Positions 1 through 6,467 of a DNA stretch of 11,152 nt are shown piece by piece. Position numbers and translations under genes: made by a program. The DNA is taken from NCBI GenBank assembly GCA_003224075.1, contig QHYF01000095.1, positions 1 through 11,152 on the forward strand, read 5' to 3'. Origin of the DNA: Acidobacteriota bacterium (GTDB lineage: Bacteria; Acidobacteriota; Terriglobia; Acidiferrales; UBA7541). A model generated the notes under the pieces. The model worked only from the letters and a program-made list of their open reading frames with translations. It was not told the origin of the DNA and ran no database searches. The number at the start of each line of letters is the position of its first letter. Position 1 is the stretch's first letter.

Positions 1-326
1 TTTTTAGCTTTTTTGTGGCGCGGCGAGACGGCCTTCTGCTCTCCCGAGGATTGCTTGCCTTCATTGCTCACCGCCGCTTGTCAGAACCCTGGGAACTCCC
101 TGGAAGGCAGTTCTGGCTAGATTTAACAGTGGCTCAAGTCTCGCTCACCCCCTTGAGCCCGTCAAGGGCAGTCTTCTCCTTGCAAGCGCGACACTTAGCA
201 GCCAAATTTTCACAGTGGAATCGATGAAAGGCTGAGGATCGCTGCAGAATTGGAGCATCAGAAAACCGGATGCGGCTGGTGAGGAGCGTAGGGTATGATA
301 GAGTGTCGGGAAAACGAGTGATTAGG
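1..326. other. Non-coding region upstream of ispH
   Basis: No convincing gene lies here. A frame on the + strand is open from the window edge to 227 and could begin with a GTG at 15, but its translation is rich in Leu, Arg and Ser and has no recognisable motif or Shine-Dalgarno, so I do not call it. The first 14 bases are T-rich and could be the tail of a terminator whose stem lies outside the window. A perfect 8-bp inverted repeat is at 131-159. TATGAT at 294-299 is a five-of-six match to a -10 box about 30 bases before the chosen ispH start, but no good -35 lies 16-18 bases before it, so the ispH promoter remains unassigned. Confidence 0.5.
131..159. repeat. Perfect 8-bp inverted repeat in the ispH leader
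   Basis: GGCTCAAG (131-138) and CTTGAGCC (152-159) are exact reverse complements separated by 13 bases, so the transcript could form an 8-bp stem. No T-run follows it, which argues against a simple intrinsic terminator. It could be a 5' leader structure of ispH, the end of an upstream transcript, or a protein-binding site. The pairing is seen directly; the role is unknown. Confidence 0.45.
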
Positions 327-1298
327 ATGGCGATGCAGACTGCAACCAACGGAAAAGTATTGTTAAGGGTAAGGCCACGCGGGTTTTGCGCGGGCGTGGT
401 GCGCGCCGTGGACATCGTCGAGCTGGCGCTGGAGGCCTACGGCGCCCCGGTCTATGTGCATCATGAAATCGTCCATAACACCTACGTAGTGGAACAATTG
501 CGGCGCCGCGGCGCGATTTTTGTCGAAGCCATCGAGGAAGTCCCTCACGGTGCGGTGCTCGTTTTCAGCGCCCACGGCGTTCCGCCAACGGTGCGCGATG
601 AAGCTAAGTCCCGCTCGCTCAAAGTGATTGATGCGACCTGCCCGCTGGTCACCAAAGTTCACCTCGAGGCGCTGAAATTCGCGCGTGAAAAGCGCACCAT
701 TATTCTCATCGGGCACAGAGACCACCAGGAGATTGTGGGAACGTCGGGAGAAGCCCCGGACCGCACGATCGTTGTGGACTCCGTGGAGGCGGTGGACGCG
801 TTGGAAGTCGATGATCCCCAGAAGCTGTCGTTCCTTACGCAAACGACTCTGAGCCTCTATGATACGCAGGAAATCGTGGCGCGCTTGCGCCAGAAGTTCC
901 CTTCGATCCAGGGGCCCGCAAGTGACGACATTTGCTATGCCACGCAGAACCGCCAGGAAGCGGTCGAGCAGGTGGCCAAGGACGTGGACCTGATCCTGGT
1001 GGTGGGTTCGCCGAACAGCTCGAATTCCAACCGCTTGGTAGAAGTGGCGCAGCGCAGCGGGGTCAAGGCGCAGTTGATCGATTCGGCGAAGGACATCGAT
1101 GTGAAGTGGCTCGACGGCATCTCACGCGTGGGCTTGACCGCGGGAGCATCCGCGCCGGAAGTCCTTGTCGAACAGGTCAGCGAGCGACTGGCGGAGTTTG
1201 GCTTCACGGATCAGCGCGATTTAGATTTGATCCGCGAGGACGTGCGCTTCACGCTGCCTCCGGAATTAGCGACCATCGCGCCGGCCCCGCGCCGCTAG
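327..1298 (+). CDS. ispH: 4-hydroxy-3-methylbut-2-enyl diphosphate reductase (IspH/LytB)
   Basis: This cytoplasmic iron-sulfur enzyme catalyses the last step of the MEP pathway, reducing HMBPP to isopentenyl and dimethylallyl diphosphate. The N-terminus RPRGFCAGVVRAVD is the family signature. The three cluster-binding cysteines are present at C21 (GFCAGV), C105 (DATCPLV) and C203 (DDICYATQ). Substrate-site features are also there: H50 (EIVHNTYVV), H83 (AHGVPP), the GHRDHQE segment near 129-135 and the SPNSSNSNRL loop. The 323-residue length is normal. The frame is open back to an ATG at 270, giving 19 extra residues, but IspH proteins normally start only 10-20 residues before the first cysteine. 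I therefore prefer the ATG at 327 (or 333). No start has a strong Shine-Dalgarno, so the exact start is uncertain; the function is not. The gene ends 136 bases before the arginase-fold gene. Confidence 0.97.
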   Translation: MAMQTATNGKVLLRVRPRGFCAGVVRAVDIVELALEAYGAPVYVHHEIVHNTYVVEQLRRRGAIFVEAIEEVPHGAVLVFSAHGVPPTVRDEAKSRSLKVIDATCPLVTKVHLEALKFAREKRTIILIGHRDHQEIVGTSGEAPDRTIVVDSVEAVDALEVDDPQKLSFLTQTTLSLYDTQEIVARLRQKFPSIQGPASDDICYATQNRQEAVEQVAKDVDLILVVGSPNSSNSNRLVEVAQRSGVKAQLIDSAKDIDVKWLDGISRVGLTAGASAPEVLVEQVSERLAEFGFTDQRDLDLIREDVRFTLPPELATIAPAPRR

Positions 1299-1421
1299 GG
1301 AATTTGCAGTTTTCAGGACCCGGCAGGGCAAAGATAGTCCTTGGCCGGAGTGCGGTGTGTGGGCCGGCATTGCGCTGGCCGGTCGTCGTTGACCCGGCGC
1401 GGTAGACCGGAAATACAGGAC

Positions 1422-1427
1422 AAGGAG
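1422..1427 (+). promoter_or_regulatory. Strong ribosome binding site that fixes a TTG start
   Basis: AAGGAG lies 7 bases before the TTG at 1435. This is a consensus Shine-Dalgarno at optimal spacing, and no ATG or GTG in this frame is as well placed. It is the main reason for starting the arginase-fold protein at TTG. Confidence 0.8.
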
Positions 1428-1434
1428 CCAGACC

Positions 1435-2421
1435 TTGGCGGTCAAAATCGTCCGTCAGCCGAAGAAGATTGCCTTGATTGGCGCACCCTCGAGCGCGGCG
1501 GGATTTGCGCCAGGGACCGAAAAGGCTCCGGCCGCGCTGCGCGCCGCGGGTCTCATCGAACGGCTGCAGAGCGCCGGGTACGAGGTGACGGATTATGGTG
1601 ATTGCGCCCCGCGCCTTTTCGCCGACGATGAGGAACATCGGCGCGCGCGCAATTTGGCGGAGATTGTCGCGGGTTTGAATGACTTGAAGACCCGCGCGGA
1701 ACTCGCGGTCAAAACCGGCGCGCTGGTGTTGGTGATAGGCGGCGATTGCGCGCAAGTGATTGGTTTGCTGACCGGTGCGCGGCGCTACCACAAGCATGTG
1801 AACTTGTTGTGGTTTGATCGCGACGCCGATTTGAATACTCCGGCAAGCACTCCGTCCGGCCGCATTGATGGAATGGTGGTGGCCCACATCATCGGCAAGG
1901 GCGCGCCGGAATTGGTGCGCTTCTGGGGCGAGCCGCCGCTTGTCCGCGAGCCGGACGTCACGCTCTTCGGGCTCGAAAGGCTGGATCCGCCGGAGCAGGA
2001 CTTCCTGGCCCGCTCGCCGATGCGGCATGTCTATGCCCGGGATATCCAATTCAAGAGCGGCAGCGCAGCCGCGCAGGAAACGCTGGCGCACATGCACGCC
2101 GATGCGCGTGAGTTCGTGCTTCATCTCGATCTCGATGTGATCGCTGAGGAAGATTTTCCCGCCGTGAACGTGCCCGGCAGCGGCGGATTGCGCTTCGACG
2201 ACGTCCGCTCCGCCTTTGCGGAATTCACAAAACACAAGAATCTTCTGGGGCTGGACGTGGCGCAGTACAATCCCGATAAAGATTCCGGTGGCAGCGGCGC
2301 AAAAAAACTCGTTGATTTGCTGGTCGAAGCGCTTTCGGCCCGCCTTGCAGCGTTGACGGCGCCAGCCCCAGAACCTCCGGCCGGTTCCACGGAAGTGTCT
2401 TCCTCGGAAACGACCGCGTAG
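1435..2421 (+). CDS. Arginase/agmatinase-fold (ureohydrolase superfamily) protein with altered metal ligands
   Basis: The 328-residue length and motif order identify a ureohydrolase-superfamily protein. An N-terminal strand (IALIGAPSS) leads to a Pro/Gly-rich entry (APGTEKAPAALRAAGL). Then come VIGGDCAQVIG (about 100-110), LLWFDRDADLNTP (124-136) and HLDLDVIAEEDFP (230-242). In arginases and agmatinases these positions read GGDH, DAHxD and SxDxD, and they bind two manganese ions. Here the first His is Cys (C105) and the second is Asp (D130). D104, D128, D132, D232 and D234 are kept. The later E of the LDxxExNP motif appears as Gln (GLDVAQYNP), a position that contacts the guanidinium in arginases. 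The fold is secure, but arginase, agmatinase or formimidoylglutamase activity should not be assumed. The last 25 residues are a Pro/Ser/Thr-rich tail. Start is TTG with a perfect Shine-Dalgarno. It lies downstream of ispH on the same strand, with no functional link that I can see. Confidence 0.85.
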   Translation: MAVKIVRQPKKIALIGAPSSAAGFAPGTEKAPAALRAAGLIERLQSAGYEVTDYGDCAPRLFADDEEHRRARNLAEIVAGLNDLKTRAELAVKTGALVLVIGGDCAQVIGLLTGARRYHKHVNLLWFDRDADLNTPASTPSGRIDGMVVAHIIGKGAPELVRFWGEPPLVREPDVTLFGLERLDPPEQDFLARSPMRHVYARDIQFKSGSAAAQETLAHMHADAREFVLHLDLDVIAEEDFPAVNVPGSGGLRFDDVRSAFAEFTKHKNLLGLDVAQYNPDKDSGGSGAKKLVDLLVEALSARLAALTAPAPEPPAGSTEVSSSETTA

Positions 2422-2517
2422 CCGCGTTCCTTCCCAGACACAAAGCATCCTGGAAAGAATCTCAGGCCGCCGTGCGTTCCCGTGCCCCGCAAGCGAATTT
2501 CGTGACCTTTCAGTTCG

Positions 2518-2544
2518 AACAAGGAGAACAAGGAGAATAAGGAG
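2518..2544. repeat. Three tandem copies of a 9-bp AAGGAG-containing repeat
   Basis: Units at 2518-2526 and 2527-2535 read AACAAGGAG, and the third at 2536-2544 reads AATAAGGAG. They sit in the 128-bp gap between two converging genes, just beyond the stop of the minus-strand hydrolase. A 10-bp palindrome GAGAATTCTC (2542-2551) follows directly and overlaps that stop codon. Each copy resembles a Shine-Dalgarno on the + strand, but no + strand start with a credible protein follows. This is probably a small slippage-derived repeat. Confidence 0.75.
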
Positions 2545-2549
2545 AATTC

Positions 2550-3482
2550 TCAGGGTGCGGCAGTGGCGCGCTTGCGCAGATAACGAGCGCCCGCGCTGAA
2601 AGCGTAGTGCTCGACTTCGTCCGCGGGCAGATACTGGGCGATCTCGGCGTGCGTGGCGGACATGAACGCGTCCATCGCGGCGGAATCGCTGCCGGCGGAC
2701 CGAATGATTTTCTCAGTGAGCGCGGCCCATTTGTGGAGCTGTTCCCGAAACACCAGGATGTGTTCGGAGGGATTTTCGGAAAAGCCGAAGTGCGTGAGAA
2801 AGAGGCGCGCCGGTTTGCGCTCGAGGATGGCGGCGAAGGATGTATCCCAGATGTCCAGGTCGATGTCTGGCGGGGGAGTGGCCGGCATCACGTACGGGTG
2901 ACCTTCGATGCGGATGCCGGTCGTGTCGCCTACGAAGGCGACGCCTTCCTCGTTGTCAAAATAACTGACGTGGTGTGAAGCGTGGCCGGGAGTGTGGACG
3001 ACCGCGACTTTGCGCGCGCCGAGCGCCAGCGTTTCGCCTCCTTCGAGGATGCGGAGATTCTCCGGGGGAACGGGAAGTGTTTCGCCGAAGAGCCGCTGCA
3101 GGTCGTTGGGCCACAGACGCTGGGCGCTGGCCAGGAGTTTCGTCGGATCGGCCATGTGCGGGGCGCCATTTTTGTGGACGTAGACAGCGAGCCGGGGATT
3201 TTCGCGCACCAGCGAGCCTGTGGCCCCGGCGTGATCCAGGTGGATGTGCGTGAGGAGGATGGCGTCGAGATCGCCCACGGCGAGGCCATGTGCCTGGAGC
3301 CGCTGGCGCAAGGTTTCGAGCGTGGAACCCGGGCCCGGGTCGACGATCGCGCGGTGGCCGTCCGATTCGAGCAGAGCGGTGGCGATGGAGCGCGGGCGGC
3401 CCATCCAGTTGTCGTCAAGCGTGGTGATGGAGCGCATGAGATAAATAGTGTAGCGCAGGATGTCGAAGGGGAAGGGCAGCAT
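2550..3482 (-). CDS. Metallo-beta-lactamase-fold hydrolase (glyoxalase II-like)
   Basis: The metal-binding motif THIHLDH is at residues 78-84. Further ligands are H167 (HTPGHASHHVSY), D186 (FVGDTTG) and H231 (FLTHFG). Together these give the full binuclear zinc set of the MBL superfamily. The N-terminal strand leading to IVDPGPGST is typical of the glyoxalase II/YcbL-like group, whose members often hydrolyse thioesters, phosphodiesters or lactones. The substrate cannot be read from the sequence. The C-terminal 70 residues are helical and family-variable. No signal peptide is evident, so it is probably cytoplasmic. The maximal start gives 310 residues. An internal ATG at 3437 (MRSITTLDDNW) gives 295 residues and may be the real start; neither has a good Shine-Dalgarno. 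It converges on the arginase-fold gene and diverges from the secreted-protein gene across 171 bp. Confidence 0.9.
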   Translation of the reverse strand: MLPFPFDILRYTIYLMRSITTLDDNWMGRPRSIATALLESDGHRAIVDPGPGSTLETLRQRLQAHGLAVGDLDAILLTHIHLDHAGATGSLVRENPRLAVYVHKNGAPHMADPTKLLASAQRLWPNDLQRLFGETLPVPPENLRILEGGETLALGARKVAVVHTPGHASHHVSYFDNEEGVAFVGDTTGIRIEGHPYVMPATPPPDIDLDIWDTSFAAILERKPARLFLTHFGFSENPSEHILVFREQLHKWAALTEKIIRSAGSDSAAMDAFMSATHAEIAQYLPADEVEHYAFSAGARYLRKRATAAP

Positions 3483-3510
3483 CGAGTTTCAAGCGACAGC
3501 CAATGCCTAT

Positions 3511-3522
3511 CCCTCGCGAGGG
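3511..3522. promoter_or_regulatory. 12-bp perfect palindrome in the divergent intergenic region
   Basis: CCCTCGCGAGGG is its own reverse complement and lies 29 bases upstream of the hydrolase's maximal start, in the 171-bp divergent region. A short perfect palindrome there could be a dimeric repressor site for either gene. In GC-rich DNA a single 12-bp palindrome can also arise by chance, so the regulatory role is only a suggestion. Confidence 0.25.
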
Positions 3523-3653
3523 CGCAAAACGCTGGCTGAGTCTCGTGGGGATTTCCTCCAGACCTGGCGGAGAATTCTGCCGGTTTACTCGGTCACGCGA
3601 ATCGGCGATCATGCACGGACAGAATCCGGATTTTCTCTCGGGAGATTAACCGT

Positions 3654-4970
3654 ATGTCCAGGCCTTTCACGCCTGTCATCGCAATGTTCATGGTGGTTCT
3701 CGGCGGCGCTGCTCTAGGTGCACAAGAGCACGCTGCCAATCCTTCACCTTCTCCCACACGGCAAACGGAGTCCGACGAGTACACTCGGTACGAGCTGCTT
3801 GCGCCCGAGACTGCAAGTTTCAAGATTTTCTACGAAGTTACAGCAACGGCGGCAGGCGCCAAGGTGTACTTCAATCCCATTCGAAAGGGCAGCACCGCCA
3901 GTGACGAAGCTGTTTACGACGCCATGACCGGTGAGCCACTCCGCTTTGAAGTTGTTCCTGGCGCGGAGGCGCGCAAGGATCCGCTGATGGTCGATGCTGA
4001 CCCCGCGGGGAACTACATCAAGGTGCAGCTCGCGCGGCCTGTTGCGCCGGAAGGACAAGGCCGGCTTCTCATCGTCAAAACCTACAGGGATGCCAAGAGT
4101 TACTACCGCGACGGCGATGCGATTGTTTTCAACCGCTCTCTGGGCATTAAACGTAACAGCGTGGTCCTGCCCCCGGGATTCGAACTGGTGGGCTGCAATG
4201 TGCCGTCGCAAGTCTTGTCGGAGCCGGACGGCCGCATCGCTATCAGTTTTATGAATCCCAGCGCCGGTGAGGCGCCATTGATCCTCCGAGCGAGGCCGGG
4301 CGCGCAAACGGGCCCGGCCGCCGCGCCGCATCCATCAACGCAATCGCGGAGTTGGGAAGCGCCCTTCGCCGGCGAAACCGAGCGGCAGCGGCTTTCTGAG
4401 CGCGCGCATCAGGACCGCGACATCGTCTACTTTCTTCAGCAGCCGGAAACGCACGCCTTCAGCCTTTATCACGACTACACGGAATCCCGCCCCGGCGCGG
4501 ACAAATACCTCAACGTGGTTCGCGAAGGCAGCTCCGTTTCTGACCCCTCCGCGTACGTTCTCGACACTGGTGAAAAACTTGCGACGCAATTGATGACCGG
4601 GGCGGAACTCGCCGCCGCAAAAATCGAAGCGGACGAGCCGGTAAAACCGGCTACTCAGGTCGTGTTGATTCCCTTTCCCCCGGTGAAAAAAGGGCAGTCT
4701 ATCCGCTTGCGGATTTCGGAGACCTACACCGCGCCTGTAAGCTACCGCTTGGATGGCGAGGATCTGGTCTTCGATCGCAGCTTCGGCAGGCCGCGCAACG
4801 CCGTAGTGCTCCCCACTGGGTGGTATTTGACGGCCAGTTCGATTCCCGCGGCGGTCGCGCAACTTCCCGACGTCCGCATCCGGCTCGATTTCTGGAATGC
4901 CCGCCCGGATTCCATTGACGTGCTCATCAAAGCCAGGCGGCGAATCGTCCGGCCGGACAAGGCGCGCTAA
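3654..4970 (+). CDS. Secreted protein of unknown function with two homologous repeats
   Basis: I do not recognise the family. Residues 1-23 look like a type I signal peptide: a basic start, a hydrophobic core (PVIAMFMVVLGGAALG) and an LGA-QE cleavage site. The mature protein of about 415 residues has two similar halves joined by a Pro/Ala-rich linker (about 213-237). Half 1 (about 46-214) and half 2 (about 258-430) share the same landmarks in order. YFNPIRKGSTASD matches YLNVVREGSSVSD; YDAMTGEPL matches YVLDTGEKL. DGDAIVFNRSLGIKRNSVVLP matches DGEDLVFDRSFGRPRNAVVLP. The endings ILRARP and LIKARR also correspond. The content suggests beta-rich domains. The ATG follows GGGAG (3640-3644) by 9 bases. 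It is exported to the periplasm or outside; there is no lipobox Cys and no C-terminal anchor. The methyltransferase gene follows on the same strand and may be co-transcribed. Confidence 0.85.
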   Translation: MSRPFTPVIAMFMVVLGGAALGAQEHAANPSPSPTRQTESDEYTRYELLAPETASFKIFYEVTATAAGAKVYFNPIRKGSTASDEAVYDAMTGEPLRFEVVPGAEARKDPLMVDADPAGNYIKVQLARPVAPEGQGRLLIVKTYRDAKSYYRDGDAIVFNRSLGIKRNSVVLPPGFELVGCNVPSQVLSEPDGRIAISFMNPSAGEAPLILRARPGAQTGPAAAPHPSTQSRSWEAPFAGETERQRLSERAHQDRDIVYFLQQPETHAFSLYHDYTESRPGADKYLNVVREGSSVSDPSAYVLDTGEKLATQLMTGAELAAAKIEADEPVKPATQVVLIPFPPVKKGQSIRLRISETYTAPVSYRLDGEDLVFDRSFGRPRNAVVLPTGWYLTASSIPAAVAQLPDVRIRLDFWNARPDSIDVLIKARRRIVRPDKAR

Positions 4971-5038
4971 CTTTGGAGCAAGCACAACGGGAGCGTCTCG
5001 GGCTCGAAAATAACAGCAGGAAGGATGATGCAGGGACC

Positions 5039-5046
5039 GGAGGAGG
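5039..5046 (+). promoter_or_regulatory. Very strong ribosome binding site supporting a TTG start at 5054
   Basis: GGAGGAGG lies 7 bases before an in-frame TTG at 5054. The alternative TTG at 4973, only two bases after the previous stop codon, has no Shine-Dalgarno. This contrast sets the start of the methyltransferase. Confidence 0.7.
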
Positions 5047-5053
5047 CGCACGC

Positions 5054-6034
5054 TTGGAAAACGTGGCGTGTAATTTGTGTGGAAGCGGCCGGCACACGCC
5101 GGTGTATGAAATGCCGGACCGCCGCTTCTTCCGCGAAGAGTTTTTTACGGTCGTTGAATGTAACCAGTGCGGGCTCGGATTCGTGAATCCGAGACCGGCC
5201 GCGGCGGAGATGCAGAAATATTATCCGCGGGAGTATTACCAGAATCCGCCGACGACGAGTCATCACCACTATCTGAAACGCCGGTTCACCGCACAAGCGG
5301 CCTACCTGGAGGAACTGGGACACGATGGTGGTCGGAAGAAATTGTTGGATGTGGGCTGTGCCAATGGGGAATTCCCAAGATTCATGGCGACACGGGGATG
5401 GAATGTGGAAGGGGTGGAGGTTTCGGAGTCTTCGCAGCGCATCACGGATTTTCGCGTGTACACGGAGGAGTTTCAGAATATTCCGCTGAATGAGCCAGCC
5501 TACGACGCAGTGACGGCGTGGGCCGTGCTCGAGCATGTGCACGATCCGATGGCCTACTTTCGAAAGGCGTCGCGGCTGCTCAAACAAGGCGGATTGTTCG
5601 TGTTTCTGGTGCCCAATTTTGGCAGCGTGGCCTCGCGGCATCTTTTCTGCGAGGACATTCCACGGCACCTGTATTTCTTCACCCGCGAAACGGTCCGGCA
5701 ATACTTGGAGAAAACAGGATTTACTCTCGAAAAGGAAGACAATGGCCGCAAGATTTACAAGTTGGCGCCCAACAATTGGTTGGCGTTCATGGTGCGCACA
5801 CGCTTGCTGGGAAAGAAGTACAGCTTTGGCGATGTGCCTCTCACGAGCAAGGAGTACCGGCGTGTCCATCATCTACAGTCCGGAATCGCGGCGGCGCTGA
5901 AGTACGCAGCCTATTCGCCGGCCTCGGTGATGGACAGGATGCTGTGGCCGGTGATCGAGACCGCGCAAATCCTGAGAAAAAGCTACGGCGTCAGCACGTA
6001 CGTGGCACGCAGGGGTCTGACGAAGAAGCACTGA
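5054..6034 (+). CDS. Zinc-ribbon class I SAM-dependent methyltransferase
   Basis: From the TTG at 5054 the 326-residue protein opens with a four-cysteine zinc ribbon: C6-x2-C9 (VACNLCGS) and C36-x2-C39 (VECNQCGLGFVNPRP). A class I methyltransferase domain follows. The SAM-binding glycine loop is LLDVGCANGEF (97-107), the post-motif I acidic residue is in VEGVEVSE, and a later motif is YDAVTAWAVLEHVHDP followed by LLKQGGLFVFLVPN. The order CxxC ribbon then Methyltransf_23-like domain is common in methyltransferases of polysaccharide, lipid and secondary-metabolite modification, but the acceptor cannot be inferred. The frame is open back to a TTG at 4973, adding 27 residues of low-complexity polar sequence, so the shorter form is preferred. 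It lies 83 bp after the secreted-protein gene, and a strong terminator follows at 6160-6196. The C-terminal 100 residues have no motif I recognise. Confidence 0.88.
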   Translation: MENVACNLCGSGRHTPVYEMPDRRFFREEFFTVVECNQCGLGFVNPRPAAAEMQKYYPREYYQNPPTTSHHHYLKRRFTAQAAYLEELGHDGGRKKLLDVGCANGEFPRFMATRGWNVEGVEVSESSQRITDFRVYTEEFQNIPLNEPAYDAVTAWAVLEHVHDPMAYFRKASRLLKQGGLFVFLVPNFGSVASRHLFCEDIPRHLYFFTRETVRQYLEKTGFTLEKEDNGRKIYKLAPNNWLAFMVRTRLLGKKYSFGDVPLTSKEYRRVHHLQSGIAAALKYAAYSPASVMDRMLWPVIETAQILRKSYGVSTYVARRGLTKKH

Positions 6035-6159
6035 CGGGAATTTCGGAACGCCCTGAGGCAAACGCTGAGTAACCCCCCCTAGCTCGAAGGAGTCCCCGTT
6101 GGGGGTGGCTTGTAGCTCCAAACGGGTGAACTGAGATACCGATCGGCGAGTTGAAGGAC

Positions 6160-6196
6160 GGAGGCTTTTTGAGGCACTCTCAAAAAGCCCCCTTTT
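6160..6196 (+). terminator. Intrinsic terminator after the methyltransferase gene
   Basis: GGAGGCTTTTTGAG (6160-6173) pairs with CTCAAAAAGCCCCC (6179-6192) as a 14-bp stem with one mismatch and a 5-base loop, followed by TTTTCCTT. It lies 126 bases after the methyltransferase stop and would end that transcript before the signalling locus. The reverse strand lacks a U-run after the stem, so it should act mainly on rightward transcription. Confidence 0.85.
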
Positions 6197-6320
6197 CCTT
6201 CATAGAACGCAAGATAAGACCCGCGAAGCAATCGGGACGTCCCAAATTGAAATTTCCTAGTTCCTATTTTGGCACTGCAAACAAACGGAACGACTTATCT
6301 GCGCGAGTGACCTATATCAC

Positions 6321-6349
6321 TTGACAGGTGCCCCAAAGTGGAATAGAAG
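6321..6349 (+). promoter_or_regulatory. Sigma-70-like promoter candidate for the NtrC-type regulator
   Basis: TTGACA at 6321-6326 is a perfect -35 hexamer. After exactly 17 bases, TAGAAG (6344-6349) matches four of six -10 positions. Transcription would begin near 6356, giving a leader of roughly 110 bases to the GTG at 6468. It is the best-placed vegetative promoter in this AT-rich segment, though the -10 is imperfect. Confidence 0.5.
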
Positions 6350-6410
6350 GAAATAGAACTGGAACTCTAGAAAAAGTTATACGGTCAGTAAATGCAGATG
6401 ATTCCTGAAT

Positions 6411-6426
6411 TGGAACTCCAGGTGCT
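6411..6426 (+). promoter_or_regulatory. Possible sigma-54 (-24/-12) promoter element
   Basis: TGGAACTCCAGGTGCT has GG and GC separated by the required 10 bases and keeps TGG, the AC of the -24 block, and TGC plus T of the -12 block. It departs from consensus TGGCACG-N4-TTGCW at three positions. The start of transcription would be near 6437, about 30 bases before the preferred GTG start. A sigma-54 activator controlled by its own class of promoter would make sense, but a single element of this strength can occur by chance. Confidence 0.3.
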
Positions 6427-6467
6427 TCCAGTTTGGGCATATGTTCGTTCCCCAGGAGCGACCGTCC

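Larger units (their letters stand above)
6035..6467. other. Intergenic regulatory region between methyltransferase and NtrC-type regulator
   Basis: About 430 bases hold no credible gene. The first part (6071-6119) is rich in self-pairing runs: CCCC (6094-6097) can pair with GGGG across a 3-base loop, while the upstream C-run (6073-6079) could pair with the same G-run, and TAGCTC occurs twice (6080-6085, 6113-6118). An intrinsic terminator follows at 6160-6196. A 10-bp perfect palindrome GGGACGTCCC is at 6234-6243. The second part is much more AT-rich and carries the promoter candidates listed separately. TGGAACTC occurs at 6360-6367 and again at 6411-6418. Confidence 0.6.

Noticed and set aside
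15..227. Open + strand frame starting at a GTG near the window edge
   Set aside because: Only 70 residues, no ribosome binding site, no motif, composition like random GC-rich translation. It could be the end of an unseen gene, but nothing supports that.
1339..1396. Repeated GGCCGG words between ispH and the arginase-fold gene
   Set aside because: They allow a 5-7 bp stem with a wobble pair, but there is no T-tract and short GC words recur by chance in this genome, so no element is called.
1249..2448. 399-residue open frame on the minus strand
   Set aside because: It lies antisense to the arginase-fold gene and runs into the ispH end; rich in Arg/His/Gln with no motif. Long antisense frames are expected in GC-rich genes.
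6112..6150. Short similarity to ColE1-type origin sequence (GAACTGAGATACC)
   Set aside because: Only 13 bases match, and the neighbouring partial match is on the wrong strand relative to a real origin; no plasmid genes are nearby.
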